From Boswellia sacra (lineage: Eukaryota > Streptophyta > Magnoliopsida > Sapindales > Burseraceae), in the NCBI GenBank assembly GCA_013180625.2, contig SNVD02012256.1, forward strand, positions 1-64,000: a stretch of 64,000 bases of DNA, read 5' to 3'. Below the pieces are notes generated by a model. That model saw nothing but the letters and a program-made list of their open reading frames with translations, did not search any database and was not told the DNA's origin. Below, piece after piece: positions 45,473 through 57,672 of the stretch (its first letter is position 1; each line of letters starts with the position of its first letter). The translations under genes and the position numbers were made by a program.

Positions 45473-46582
45473 CGACCCGCGATGTAGGTTGACTCTGTTT
45501 TGGGTGACTGGTTTACACTTCTAATTCCTTTGAATCAACTACTATTATTACTTAGTTTGCTGTGAAATTTTATCTGGTTTGAATTGTGTTAACTGTTAGC
45601 CCTAAGGCTACATGATAATTTTGATGATAACAATACACATTGATTAATTGAGATTTACTAACATGTTTATTTATGTGCAAGAGTAAGATCATTGAAATAA
45701 TTTTAAAATCAAGAAGAGGCTTATTTAAATGAAGTGTTGAAGCTAAGGAGAAGACTACATGTTAAAGGCACCAAATTTTAAGAATAAGGTTTGATTCAAG
45801 GAATGTGACACATGAGCAATGTTCAATCAATTGGTCATATATTTCTCTACAGATGCCAAATGACGTGATTCTTGAGCCTTTGGAAAGCTTACACAATTTA
45901 TAACATTTCATATGTTTTAAAGAAATTCAAATTTCAAGTGCAAGGTTATCCAAATCATCATGAAAATTGAAAGACAAATGGAAGCAGCTGACATGAGCAC
46001 CGAATACTCCTTTGGACATATCTTGAGCTAGAAAAATCAAAATGACTTGATTCTTATGGCACTGGAAAGAGGACTTAATGAGGCACATTTCATATGTTTT
46101 GAAGAAATTCACTGACATAATTGACATACAATTCGGTGGACTGACACAGAGAAGAAAAATCAACTCACATGAGCACCGAATGGTGTTTTGGCCATATCTT
46201 AAGATATAGATATCTAAATGCTTTGATTCTTAATGTTTTGGAAAGCTTATGCAAATATGCAGATCTTTTATGTTTTGAAGAAATTGAAATTTCAAACGGA
46301 AGGCTGACAGAATTATCATTCAATTTGATGGACTGACACATGGAAGAAAAATCAAGTTACATGAGCACCGAATGGTGTTTTGGCCATATCTTGAGCTACC
46401 CCAAATGACTTTATTCTTGATGCGTTGGAAATCTTGTTCAAATGTGCAGATTTTTTCTGTTTTGCAGATTTTCAAATTTCAAACGAAACATTGACAAAAA
46501 TGGAAGACAAGATTACGGTTTTTATGGTGGGCAGAAAATTTGGAGATGGTGTCTTCACTTGATTAAGTTCATCCTATTTGAC

Positions 46583-46590
46583 TATAAAAG
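46583..46590 (+). promoter_or_regulatory. TATA box in the copia 5' LTR
   Basis: TATAAAAG, conserved at 51847-51854 in the 3' LTR and 8358-8365 (minus strand) in the solo LTR. It would drive the genomic RNA of the element. Confidence 0.65.
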
Positions 46591-46782
46591 GAGCCCTTCT
46601 CCCATGCATGCATTCAAAAAGATAAGAGCAAGAGAAGCATTTTATCAAGCAAAAAATAAGAGATATATCAAGTATAGAGAGCTTTTATATTCTTTATCTA
46701 CTCTTTCAAGAAAGTTGTACTTTTGTTGTAAAAATTTTTTTTGTTCTTGTATTGTGGTGAGAGTGAGAACTCTTTCCTTGGT

Positions 46783-47112
46783 GAGGTTGTTCATCAAGAA
46801 GAACTCTTGGTGTGGTGTTATCAAGAGTTGAAGGAAGTTGCCTTGGTAAGGTTGTTCATCAATAAGAACTCTTGGTGTGGTGTTATCAAGAGTTGAAGGA
46901 AGTTGCCTTGGTGAGGTTGTTCATCAAGAAGAACTCTTGGTGTGGTGTTTTCAAGAGTTGAAGGAAGTTTCCTTGGTGAGGTTGTTCATCAAGAAGAACT
47001 CTTGGTGTGGTGTTATCAAGAGTTGAAGGAAGTTGCCCTGGTGAGGTTGTTCATTAAAAAGAACTCTTGGTGTGGTGTTATCAAGAGTTGAAGAAAAAGT
47101 CTTGGTGAGGTT
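46783..47112 (+). repeat. 65-bp tandem repeats in the 5' LTR
   Basis: About five copies of a unit containing GTTGTTCATCAAGAAGAACT and GGTGTGGTGTTATCAAGAG. Copy number differs from the 3' LTR (four at 52037-52315), showing expansion or contraction since insertion or by slippage. Confidence 0.9.
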
Positions 47113-47494
47113 GTTCATCAAGCAAGTTGTAAAGATTTCTACAACTTAGTGGAAAGCTTAGCTCGTGGAGCTAGGAGCCCGTGGACGTAGGCAAGGTTTG
47201 CCAAACCACGTAAATCGAGTTTGCACTCTCTCTATCCCTATCTTTTTATATTTACTTGCCCTTGTGATTGTTCTTTATTTCTATTCTCTTGATTGCATTC
47301 TATTTTCATCTTCTTCACCTTTATTCTCAAAAGAAAGAGTGAACTAATTTTGATCTTTCAAGAAAAGTTTCATAAATCCGTTTTGATAAATAAAAACCCA
47401 ATTCACCCCCCCTCTTAGGTTGCCATACCTGGGTCAACAAGTGGTATTAGAGCAAGGTTGCTCAATTTTTTAAATCTTAATCGATTTTTGAGCT

Positions 47495-48799
47495 ATGACA
47501 ACTTTTAATTCAACTTCATATGTTGAGAGACTTTCTATCTCTAGACCTCCATTTTTTAATGGAAGTGATTACTCTTATTGGAAACTAGAATGAGTATTTT
47601 CTTGAAATCTTTTGATTATGATTTGTGGTCTATTGTTTTGGAAGGACCTTTTGTTCCTACCAAAATTGAAAATGGGGAATGCATGCTTAAAGAACCTAAA
47701 GAGTTTAGTGGAGATGGTAAAAAGAAATTGAGTTTGAATGCTAAAGCTATGAATGTGTTGTATTGTGCTCTAGATAGAAATGAGTTTAATAGAATATCTA
47801 CTTGTTCTACGGCACAAAAAATATGGCACACACTTGAAGTTACTCATGAAGGAACTAGTCAAGTTAAAGAATCTAAAATTATATGCTAGTTCATAGTTAT
47901 GAGCTTTTTAAGATGAAATCGGATGAATCAATTTCTAAATGTTTACTAGATTTACGGATATTATTAATAGTTTGAAATCTCTTGGTAAATCTTATTCTAA
48001 TGTTGAAATGGTGAGAAAGATTCTTAGGTGTCTACCAAAATCTTGGGAGCTAAAGGTGACGGCAATTCAAGAAGCAAAGGACCTCACCAAACTACCATTA
48101 GAAGAACTTATGGGTTCTCTCATGACTCATGAAATCACTTGAAGGAGAATGAAGAAGAAGATTGCGAAAGTGGCAAACATGTGCTTCATGGCTTTAAGAG
48201 AAAATGAGATAAGTATTCTAAACCATGATCCTAAGCTTTCATATGATGAATTACTTGAAGCATTCCAAAATTTACATGTGCAAGTTGATAAACAAAATTC
48301 AAAAATCAATGCTTTCAAAAAGAAGTCAAAAGTCATGTTATCTCAATTAGAAGAGTTGGTGGAAATAAATGAAGCTTTAGAAAATGAAAATGAAATTTTA
48401 AAGCAAAAAGATTTTGAAAGTTTGGAAAGTCAAATACATTTTTTAAAAACTGAAAATGACATTTTAAAACAAAAGGATTTTGATAAATTGGAGAAACAAA
48501 ATGCTATTTTGAAAAAGGAAAATAATAACTTAAGAAATATTGTTGATAGTTTTACAAAAAGCACAAAAAATTTGAATTCTATGTTACAATACCAAAGGGG
48601 TGTTTTTGATAAAAGAGGTTTAGGATATAAAACTCATAAAAATCAAAAGTATTTTAAAAATTATTTTGCTCTTGCATCTTCTAGAAATAATCCTAATCAT
48701 TCATGTACTTATTGTGGAAGAAAAGGACACAAAGTGCATTCTTGCTATATTAAGAGAAATCCTAAGTTGAAAAAATATGGGTTCCAAAAAGTACCATAA
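47495..48799 (+). pseudogene. Copia gag
   Basis: Starts MTTFNSTSYVERLSI at 47495, loses a base at about 47583, and has a TAG at 47887 and frame changes near 47900 and 48142. The last segment (48149-48799) has a long heptad-like coiled coil rich in Leu, Lys, Glu and Asn (with a repeated ILKQKDF), then a CX2CX4HX4C zinc knuckle (CTYCGRKGHKVHSC). The gag protein would form the RNA-packaging particle. Confidence 0.88.
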
Positions 48800-48845
48800 C
48801 TAACCCCCAAGGACCCAAGAACTTTTGGGTACCAAAAATTTACTC

Positions 48846-50515
48846 CTTGAATGTTGATTGCAGAGACAAAGTGGCAAACACAAGTGGTACTTAGATAGTG
48901 GATGCTCAAGGCATATGACCGGAGATGCCTTCAAGTTCTCAAGATTAATCATGAAGAAAGGAGGATATGTGACATTCGGTGATAATGCCAAAGGAAGGGT
49001 AATCGGACATGGTGATATTGGTAACCCTTCTTCACCTATTATTAAAGATGTTTTGCTTGTTCATGGTTTAAAAACATGATTTGATTAGCATTAGTCAATT
49101 GTGTGATAAGGGATATTTTGTTGCTTTTGAGCCTAATAGATGTGTGATTAAGGATGTTAGTAACAATAAGACATTATTTGTTGGTAATAGATGTGGTAAT
49201 ATTTATACAATTGATATTGATGTTAATGATCATGTAGAAAATTGTTTCATTGTTAATCATGATGCTTGGTTATGGCATAGAAGGTTAGGTCATGCTAGCA
49301 TGGACACAATTTCAAAAATTTCTAAAAATGATTTAGTTGATGGTCTTCCAAAAATAAAATTTGAAAAGGATAAGATTTGTGATGCTTGTCAATTTGGAAA
49401 ACAAGTGAGAACTTCTTTTAAACAAAAGAAATTTATTTCAACAAATAAACCTCTACAATTACTTCATTTGGATTTATTTGGACCATCAAGAACTCAAAGC
49501 CTTGGTGGAAAGTATTATGTTTTTGTTATTGTGGATGATTATTCAAGATTCACTTGGGTATTATTCTTGAAAACTAAAAATGAGGCCATACAAGCTTTTT
49601 CAAAATTTGCAAAAAGAGTCCAAAATCAAAAATGGTATTCTATTGTATCCATTAGGAGTGATCATGGTGGTGAAGTAGACAATGTTGCATTTGAAAATCT
49701 TTGTGATGAAAATGGTTTTGAACATATATAATTTTTCCGCACCTAAAACTCCACAACAAAATGGTGTTATTGAGAGGAAAAATAGGACTATCCAAGAAAC
49801 GGCTATGACCATGTTACTTGAAAATAATTTGTCAAAATATTTTTGGAAGCCGTTAATATCGCATGTTTTATAATCAATAGAGTTCATATTAGAGCTTTAA
49901 TAAAGAAAACTCCTTATGAACTTTTGAAAGGAAGAAAACCCAACATTGGATTTTTTAAAGTTTTTTGATGTAAATGTTTTATTTTAAACACCAAGGATAA
50001 CCTTGAAAAATTTGATGCAAAAGCCGATGTTGGAATTTTTGTTGGCTACTCCAACCATAGTAAAGCATATAGAGTTTTTAACAAAAAGACTCTTACTATT
50101 GAAGAATCTATGCATGTTGAATTTGATGAAACTAATGTTATTTCTTCAAAGAATTTAGATGATGATATTGTTGAGGTAGAAAGGCAAATCAATGAATCAA
50201 GGCTTGATGAAAAGAGCCAAGATGAATTATAACTTCAACAAGAAAAGCTTGAGGAAGTAAATGATTCTTCCCAAGAATTACCAAAGGAATGGAGGTATGC
50301 AAAAGCTCACCCTAAAGATCTCATTATTGGTGAACCATCACAAGGTATGAGAAACTAGATCTTCTTTTAGAACTTTTGTAATCATTTTGCATTTGTCTCT
50401 CAATTTGAACCAAAATCTTTTAAAGAAGCCGAAAATGACGAAAGTTTGATTTTGGCTATCCAAGAAGAATTGAACCAATTTGAGAGAAATCAAGTTTGGG
50501 AATTAGTCCCTAGAC
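48846..50515 (+). pseudogene. Copia protease and integrase, pol truncated
   Basis: Protease: KWYLDSGCSRHMTGD, with DSG active site, near 48882. After a frame change at 49075 come the pre-integrase zinc region (WLWHRRLGHASMD; CDACQFGKQ) and the integrase core (HLDLFGPS, VDDYSRFTWV, IRSDHGGE, PQQNGVIERKNRT). A frame change lies at 49728. The start of RT remains (LNQFERNQVWELVP near 50470-50510), then the sequence jumps to the 3' end. RT and RNase H are gone, so the copy needed help from another element to move, or lost them afterwards. Confidence 0.9.
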
Positions 50516-50835
50516 CCAAATATGACTAAACCCTTAGTCAAGATAGATTTTGCATAATTAGAAGAGAATTAGGCATGTTGGATATGTCTTAATTTTGCTT
50601 TAATATGATAATCTTTGAATGGTAGCATATGTTAAGGGGGAGAATATATTTAGGGGAAGTAGTTAATTTGATTACATCTTTTTGATGATAACAAAAGGGG
50701 GAGAAATAGTTGAGTTTTGCTTATATTCATAACAAGTGCCATTCTTTTTGCTTATTGTTGATTTTATTTTCATTCTTGATTTTAGATTATATTTTAAACC
50801 AATCAATGGTTTGTCATCATCAAAAAGGGGGAGAT

Positions 50836-52638
50836 TGTTAGCCCTAAGGCTACATTATAATTTTGATGATAACAATACACATTGATTAATTGAGATTTAT
50901 TAACATGTTTATTTATGTGCAAGAGTAAGATCATTGAAATAATTTTAAAATCAAGAAGAGGCTTATTAAAATGAAGTGTTGAAGCTAAGGAGAAGACTAC
51001 ATGTTAAAGGCACCAAAGTTTAAGAACAAGGTTTGATTCAAGGAATGTGACACATGAGCAATGTTCAATCAATTGGTCATATATTTTTCTACAGATGTCC
51101 AAATGATGTGATTCTTGAGCCTTTGGAAAGCTTACACAATTTATAACATTTCATATGTTTTAAAGAAATTCAAATTTCAAGTGCAATGTTGTCCAAATCA
51201 TCATGCAAATTGAAAGACAAATGGAAGCAGCTGACATGAGCACCGAATACTCCTTTGGACATATCTTGAGCTAGAAAAATCAAAATGACTTGATTCTTAT
51301 GGCACTGGAAAGAGGACTTAATGAGGCACATTTCATATGTTTTGAAGAAATTCAAATTTCAAATGGAAGACTGACATAATTGACATGCAATTTGGTAGAC
51401 TGACACAGAGAAGAAAAATCAACTCACATGAGTACCGAATGGTGTTTTGGCCATATCTTAAGATATAGATATCCAAATGCTTTAATTCTTAATTTTTTGG
51501 AATGCTTATTCAAATATGAAGATCTTTTATGTTTTGAAGAAATTGAAATTTCAAACGGAAGGCTAACAGAATTATCATTCAATTTGATGGACTGACACAT
51601 GGAAGAAAAATCAAGTCACATGAGCACCGAATGGTGTTTTGGCCATATCTTGAGCTACAGATATTCAAATGACTTGATTCTTGATGCTTTGGAAATCTTA
51701 TTCAAATGTGCAGATATTTTCTGTTTTTCAGATTTTCAAATTTCAAGCAAAACATTGACAAAAATGGAAGACAAGATTACGGTTTTTATGGTGGGCAGAA
51801 AATTTGGAGATGGTGTCTTCACTTGATTAAGTTCATCCTATTTGCCTATAAAAGGAGCCCTTCTCCCATGCATGCATTCAAAAAGATAAGAGCAAGAGAA
51901 GCATTTTATCAAGCAAAAAATAAGAGATATATCAAGTCTAGAGAGCTTTTATATTCTTTATCTACTCTTTGAAGAGAGTTGTACTTTTGTTGTAAAAATT
52001 TTCTTTGTTCTTGTATTGTGGTGAGAGTGAGAACTCTTTCCTTGGTGAGGTTGATCATCAAGAAGAACTCTTGGTGTGGTGTTATCAAGGGTTGAAGGAA
52101 GTTGCCTTGGTGAGGTTGTTCATCAAGAAGAACTCTTGGTTGGTGTTATCAAGAGTTGAAGGAAGTTGCCTTGGTGAGGTTGTTCATCAAGAAGAACTCT
52201 TGGTGTGGTGTTATCAAGAGTTGAAGAAAGTTGCCTTGGTGAGGTTGTTCATCAAGAAGAACTCTTGGTGTGGTGTTATCAAGAGTTGAAGAAAAAGTCT
52301 TGGTAAGGTTGTTCATCAAGCAAGTTGTAAAGATTTCTACAACTTAGTGGAAAGGTTAGCTCGTGGAGCTAGGAGCCCGTGGACGTAGGCAAGGTTTACC
52401 GAACCACGTAAATCGAGTTTGCACTCTCTCTATCCCTATCTCTTTATATTTAGTTGCCCTTGTGATTGTTCTTTATTTCTATTCTCTTAATTGCATTCTA
52501 TTTTCATCTTCTTCACCTTTATTCTCAAAAGAAAGAGTGAACTAATTTTGATCTTTCAAGAAAAGTTTCATAAATCCGTTTTGATAAATAAAAACCCAAT
52601 TCACCCCCCACTCTTAGGTTGCCATACCTGAGTCAACA
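50836..52638 (+). repeat. 3' LTR of the copia element
   Basis: 1803 bp; preceded by a polypurine tract and followed by target duplication TTAAC. It contains the same TATA box and four 65-bp repeats (52037-52315). Confidence 0.93.
52037..52315 (+). repeat. 65-bp tandem repeats in the 3' LTR
   Basis: Four copies of the unit seen at 46783-47112, one unit fewer than in the 5' LTR. Confidence 0.88.
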
Positions 52639-52696
52639 TTAACTTCATAATAATTGTTATATTTTTATCTGTCCTGTCAAACCAACCTTTCCCACC

Positions 52697-54023
52697 ATGT
52701 CCACCAAACCCACACCGACCACTACCAACCAGACACAACACCTACATCACACCAAGTGACCACGTCTGCCAACCAAGACCTCCTTCCCTACCAGCCAACC
52801 TTTTCCTCCACCTAACAATGCCAAGAGCAAACTTCCTCAAACTCTGGGCTCTTGGGCTGATAGGGTCCGAGTAACTGAGGCAAGCACCAGATTTATTCTT
52901 GACTCGGTAACCCGGAAGGTTTCGGGTTCCATTCTTCAACTACCAGATGAGTTGATTGATGATGATGCATCTGAGTGGTTGTGTTGTATCGTGGGTTTTT
53001 TTTTCCGACTATGATATGCCTTTCCATGCTGCACGGTCTATTGCTATACGTGCTTGGAAAACTAGCGGATTGGAGGATGTTCATTCCACTGGAACGGGTT
53101 TTCTCATCTTTCGCTTTAAGACCGGGGATGAGGTCCATGATATTTTAGAAAGAGGGCCATGGATGTTTGGCGGGAAGAACATTATCCTGCAACAGTGGAA
53201 TCCACACTTCTCTTTCGATAAAAATCGGATTTCTAGAATTCCGGTTTGGATTAGTCTGCATGGACTGCCTTTTCTATTATGGTCAGCTAGGGCTCTTAGC
53301 AATGTTTCTAGCCTGGTAGGAAGGCCACTTTCATGTGGCAAAATGACTTATGAACAGACCTGGTTGTCTTATGCTCGGGTTTGTGTTGAGTTAGATGCGG
53401 AGCATTCCCTAGTGCATGATTTTAAAATTCGATGCAAGCTATCCTCTGAGCCTATCAAGATCAGAGTGGAATATAAGTGGAAACCGAAACGGTGTTCAAA
53501 GTGTTGTCTGTTTGGCTATACATGTACTGTGCCTGTTGTGCCTTCTGCTCCTACAGAAGCTGAGACGCTAATTACTACTACAACCGTTGTCTTAGGAGAT
53601 AAGGGGAAGACTGATGACCCTGCTGTTGCAGCCGTAGTTCATATTAAGACAAATCAGGATCAGATTATTGCTGTTGATGCAACCCAAGTTATACAAGACA
53701 AAGGTAAAGGTATTGCTAATGATTCCACAGTAGATCCGGTAACTACAGGGGAAAATTCGACTGATGTGTTCTTGCATAAGCTTGATCAGATTACTGCCAA
53801 TGATTCGGGTTCTGAGGCTGATTCTGAACCTGATCCAATATCTCATATTGAGGAAAACCATGATCAGATTTTGAAGTGCTCTCATAAGTCTGTTGATCAG
53901 GATCCTCCAAAACCCACTAAGAAGTCTTCGGATAATCGACAAACAGTCCCTGCTCTTAATGATAAAAAGTCTCAGGATAAAAAGGGTGGCAATAGGGGTA
54001 AAAGGGGTATATACCCCCGATGA
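52697..54023 (+). pseudogene. LINE ORF1 of L6 (A N-terminus, B C-terminus)
   Basis: Starts MSTKPTPTTTNQTQ, with a TGA soon after (about 52757) and one extra T near 53005 that shifts the frame. The rest, a 355-codon segment from 52956, is fully open: DUF4283-like domain, KPKRCSKCCLFGYTC, an acidic linker and a basic Gly/Lys tail (KKGGNRGKRGIYPR). Up to about 53480 it follows subfamily A; after that it follows L2. It is the best-preserved ORF1 in the array. Confidence 0.88.
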
Positions 54024-54057
54024 TTCTTTATTGAGTTATGAGATTTTTCAATTTCCT

Positions 54058-57000
54058 GTGATAGGAAGTTGGAATATTAGAGGCCTTAATGGCTTCTCTA
54101 CGCAGCGGGTAGTTAAAAACTGGATTTCTAAGTACTCATTAGTGTTGATTGGTCTCTTAGAGACTAAGGTTAACCAGCAGAACCTTACTTCAGTTGCATC
54201 GAATATTTGTCCTTCTTGGAAGTTCTTATCCAATGTCACTAAGTCAACTGCATGTAGAGTTTTGGTGTGTTGGGATCTTTCTTTGTATAGTTTGAGTGGT
54301 TTGTAGCTATCTACACAGTGGATCATTTGTCGGGCTACCAGATTATCAGATGGGGTTTCTTTTGGTTTAATCTTTATTTATGGTTCTAATGATCTAGGTG
54401 TTCGTCGAAAGTTGTGGGACTTTATCAGAGCTCAGTCCATGGCTTTTGATGACTTACCTTGGCTGGCATTGGGTGATTTCAATGCGATTATACACTCTTC
54501 GGATAGAGTTGGTCGGGATCAGGCTTGGCATGGTTACATGGATGAGTTTGGTCAGTGTGTTAATGATGCAGCGTTGATCAGGGTACCATCTTTTGGGCTT
54601 CGGTATACTTGGCATAATGGACAGCAGGGAGAAGGTACTATTCTTAGGACTCTTGATTGGAGTTTTGGTAACGCTTCATGGTTCTTGACCTGGCCAAGCA
54701 CAATTTCTGAGGTTCTACCATGGGATGTTTCTGATCACAATGCTATGGTCATCAGGTTTGGAGATCAACGTAGGCAGACCTCCAGTCCTTTTAAATTTTT
54801 GAACTTTTGGGCTGATCGAGAGGATTTTTTTAGAGATTGCTCAGAGAGTATGGTCTATGCATGTGGGCGGGGATCCTATGTTTCGAGTCACACAGAAATT
54901 GGCCTACTAAAGTATGAGTTTAAAACCTTGCATTTCAAGGATTCTAGTCACATCTCTAGTAGTCATTGAGGCTAGGGCTCAATGGGCTGCAGTTCAAGCC
55001 GCTCTGGATGAGAACCCACATTCCCTAGATTGTATTTTGGCTGAGAGGGATCATGCTAAGCAGTATTCTCATTTATGCATGGATGAGGAGGCTTTCTTTC
55101 GGCAAAGGTCAAGGATCCAATGGCTCTCTTTGGGGGATCAGAATACCAAGTTCTTCCATAGGTCTCTGATCCATAGACAAGTCAGGAATCGCATCCATCA
55201 ACTTGAGGATGAGGATGGTACCATTGTTACGGATCGGGGCGACTTAGGTCATATGGCTATAAGATATTTTTAGAAATTACTTACATCTCCTTCTCAACCT
55301 CCTTTTGTAGAGGCTTCTCAGTTTTTCTCTGGAAGAGTTTCTACGGAGATGTTGCCTTCTTTGGTGTGCCCTATTATTGATGATGAGATCAGGTCAATTT
55401 TATCCTCGATTCCTGATGATAAAGCTCCAAGACCGGATGGGTGCACTTCTCTGTTCTTTAAGAGGGCTTGGGACATTATTACTGTGGAGTTTACGGCTGC
55501 TGTATGCTACTTCTTTGCGACTTGCCGGATGCCGAAGTGTGTTACTACCACTAGGATTGCCTTGGTCCCCAAGGTTGAGTCTCCGAGGACTATGAGTGAC
55601 TTTCGACCAATCTCTTGTTGTAATATACTTTACAAGTGCATTTCCAAAGTGATTGTAAACCAATTTAAAGCAGTTTTACCTGATGTAATTGGGAGTTCGC
55701 AGTCAGCTTTTGTCCCAGGTCGGAGGATCTCTGATGCCATTCTATTGACTCAAGAGCTCATGCATAATTACCATCTTGGGTGTACACCTCCCGATGTGCT
55801 TTAAAGGTGGATATTCGAAAAGTTTTTAATACTATCAGTAGGGATTTCATCCATTTAGGGTTAAGGACGATCGGTATTCCAGAGTGTATGGTTCGCTGGA
55901 TTGCGACATGCATGTCTTATGCACATTTCTTGGTTGCTTTAAATGGAGAGCTTCATGGTTTCTTTCCCACCTCCAAAGGTGTTCGACAGGGAGATCCGTT
56001 GTCACCATACCTTTTTGTGTTGGCCATAGAAGGTTTGAGTGGTATTCTTCGAGAGGCTTCTCAGCGGCCTAGTTTTCAATATCATTGGAGATGCCAGCAG
56101 ATTTCTCTTACTCATCTTTGTTTTACAGATGATTTGATGGTTTTTTGCAGGGCAGATGTGGACTCTATTAAGGTGATTCGTGCTGCTTTGTAAGAGTTTA
56201 ATGAGCTTTCTGGTTTAGTTATGAATCCAGCCAAGAGTCATGTCTTCTTTTCTGGAGTGAACGATGAAGATAGAACAGTGTTACAGACCATCTTGGGTTT
56301 TCAGGTAGGGAGTATGCCGGTTAGATATTTAGGGGTGCCTCTGATCAGTACCAGATTGTGCCTTTCAGATTGTACTCCTTTGGTAGAACGGATTCTATCG
56401 AGGGTCAAGTTATGGACTTCTACTGTGTTGACTTATGCTGGCCGTCTCCAGTTGATTAAGTCTGTACCATTTTCCATCCAGGTATATTGGTCCCGTATGT
56501 TCATATTATCGACAGCAGTGGTGCAGAAGATTGAGGGTATTCTAGCTGTTTTCCTCTGGAAAGGGACCTCTTTATCTCGTTCTGGGGCCAAAGTAGCTTG
56601 GGATTTGATTTGCTATCCGTTGAAGGAAGGGGGATTAGGAATTAAACAAGTGAAGGACTGGAATCGTGCTACTATTTTAAAGCATATTTGGAGACTTCTT
56701 TCTGACAAGTCCTTCACATGTTCTTCTTGGGTTCATAAGGTAATTCTTCGAGGTCGCTCGTTTTGGCAGGTTCGGGTTACTTCTGGAGCCTCCTGGTCTG
56801 GGAAGAAGATTTTGCAAAGTCGGGATTGGTGTAGGGGTAAATTTGTCTCTTGTATTGGAGACGGATGCGATACCTCACTTTGGCAGGATTTCTGGTTACC
56901 GCAGGGGCGCCTTTGTGATTTGTTTTCTTTCAGAACTCTCTCTTCCACAGGTCTTCCCTCAGATGCAAAGGTCTCAGCTATTATTCAGGATAGGAATTGG

Positions 57001-57672
57001 GCTTTTCCTGATGGTGGACCAGTCCTTGGACGAATCTAGGACTCTATTAGCATCCGGCCTATGATAGAGATTCCTGACCATATTGTTTGGAAAGGTCACA
57101 CCTCAGGTGTTTTCTCCATTGCCTCAGCTTGAGAATTATTACGGAGTAGGAGATCGGTAAACTCATTTCACCATCTTCTGTGGTTCCCTGGCCATGTTCC
57201 TAGACACTCATTTATTCTTTTGCTTGCGTCATTGGGTCGTCTTCATACTATAGACCGACTACGACGTCATGGCATGTTATCCTCTTCGATTTGTGTTCTC
57301 TGCGATTCAGCAAATGAGACTCACGAGCATCTTTTCTTTAGCTGTCCTTTCTCGTCTTTTGTATGGAGAGAGATTTCAGCTAAGACTCTCATTATTTGGC
57401 CATCTTCTAGTTGGCTCTCTCTACTTCACTGGGCTTCTTTTCATCTTCAGGGCAAGAAGAATTTTGGGCAAATCCTTGCATGATTGGTCCTTTCTACTAC
57501 AGTTTATTTTCTATGGTATGAGAGGAATGATCGTGTGCATGAACACCGTCGTCGGACTCGTCGTCAGGTGATTGATGAGATTTTTGCTTTGGTTCGCTCT
57601 CGGCTTCTAACCTTGGAGGCCAAGTATGTGATCACTCCTTAGTTTTGTGCCATATGAGGCCTTCATCATTAG
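54058..57672 (+). pseudogene. LINE ORF2 of L6 (subfamily B)
   Basis: The start codon is GTG at 54058 where other copies have ATG. Endonuclease: WNIRGL, LLETK, ALGDFNAII, LDWSFGNA, SDHNAM. RT: KVFNTISRDF (degraded), GVRQGDPLSPYLF, and CFTDDLMVF near 56120 (Ala to Thr). Zf-RVT: CVLCDSANETHEHLFFSCPF. Stops include TAG at 54304 and 55271, TAA at 56191 and TAG at 57037; frame changes near 54840, 54965 and 55795. A 272-codon segment at 56221-57039 is open. End TAG 57670-57672. Confidence 0.9.

Larger units (their letters stand above)
45594..47439 (+). repeat. 5' LTR of the copia element
   Basis: 1846 bp; TATA box TATAAAAG at 46583-46590 followed by GAGCCCTTCTCCCATGCATG. Five 65-bp repeats lie at 46783-47112. 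It differs from the 3' LTR by scattered substitutions, a 16-bp deletion near 46111 and one more repeat unit, so the insertion is not brand new. Confidence 0.93.
45594..52638 (+). mobile_element. Ty1/copia retrotransposon, complete ends, RT-RNase H deleted
   Basis: LTRs at 45594-47439 and 50836-52638 have TGTTAG...CAACA ends, and target duplication TTAAC is at 45589-45593 and 52639-52643. The primer-binding site follows the 5' LTR (GTGGTATTAGAGCAAGG, near-complementary to initiator methionine tRNA). A polypurine tract (AAAAAGGGGGAGAT, 50822-50835) precedes the 3' LTR. The interior has gag, protease and integrase but loses most of pol at about 50515. It is of the same family as the solo LTR at 7537. 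Confidence 0.95.

Noticed and set aside
19651..57672. LINE ORFs as host genes
   Set aside because: All are parts of broken ORF1 and ORF2 copies repeated along the array, with shared stops and frame changes.
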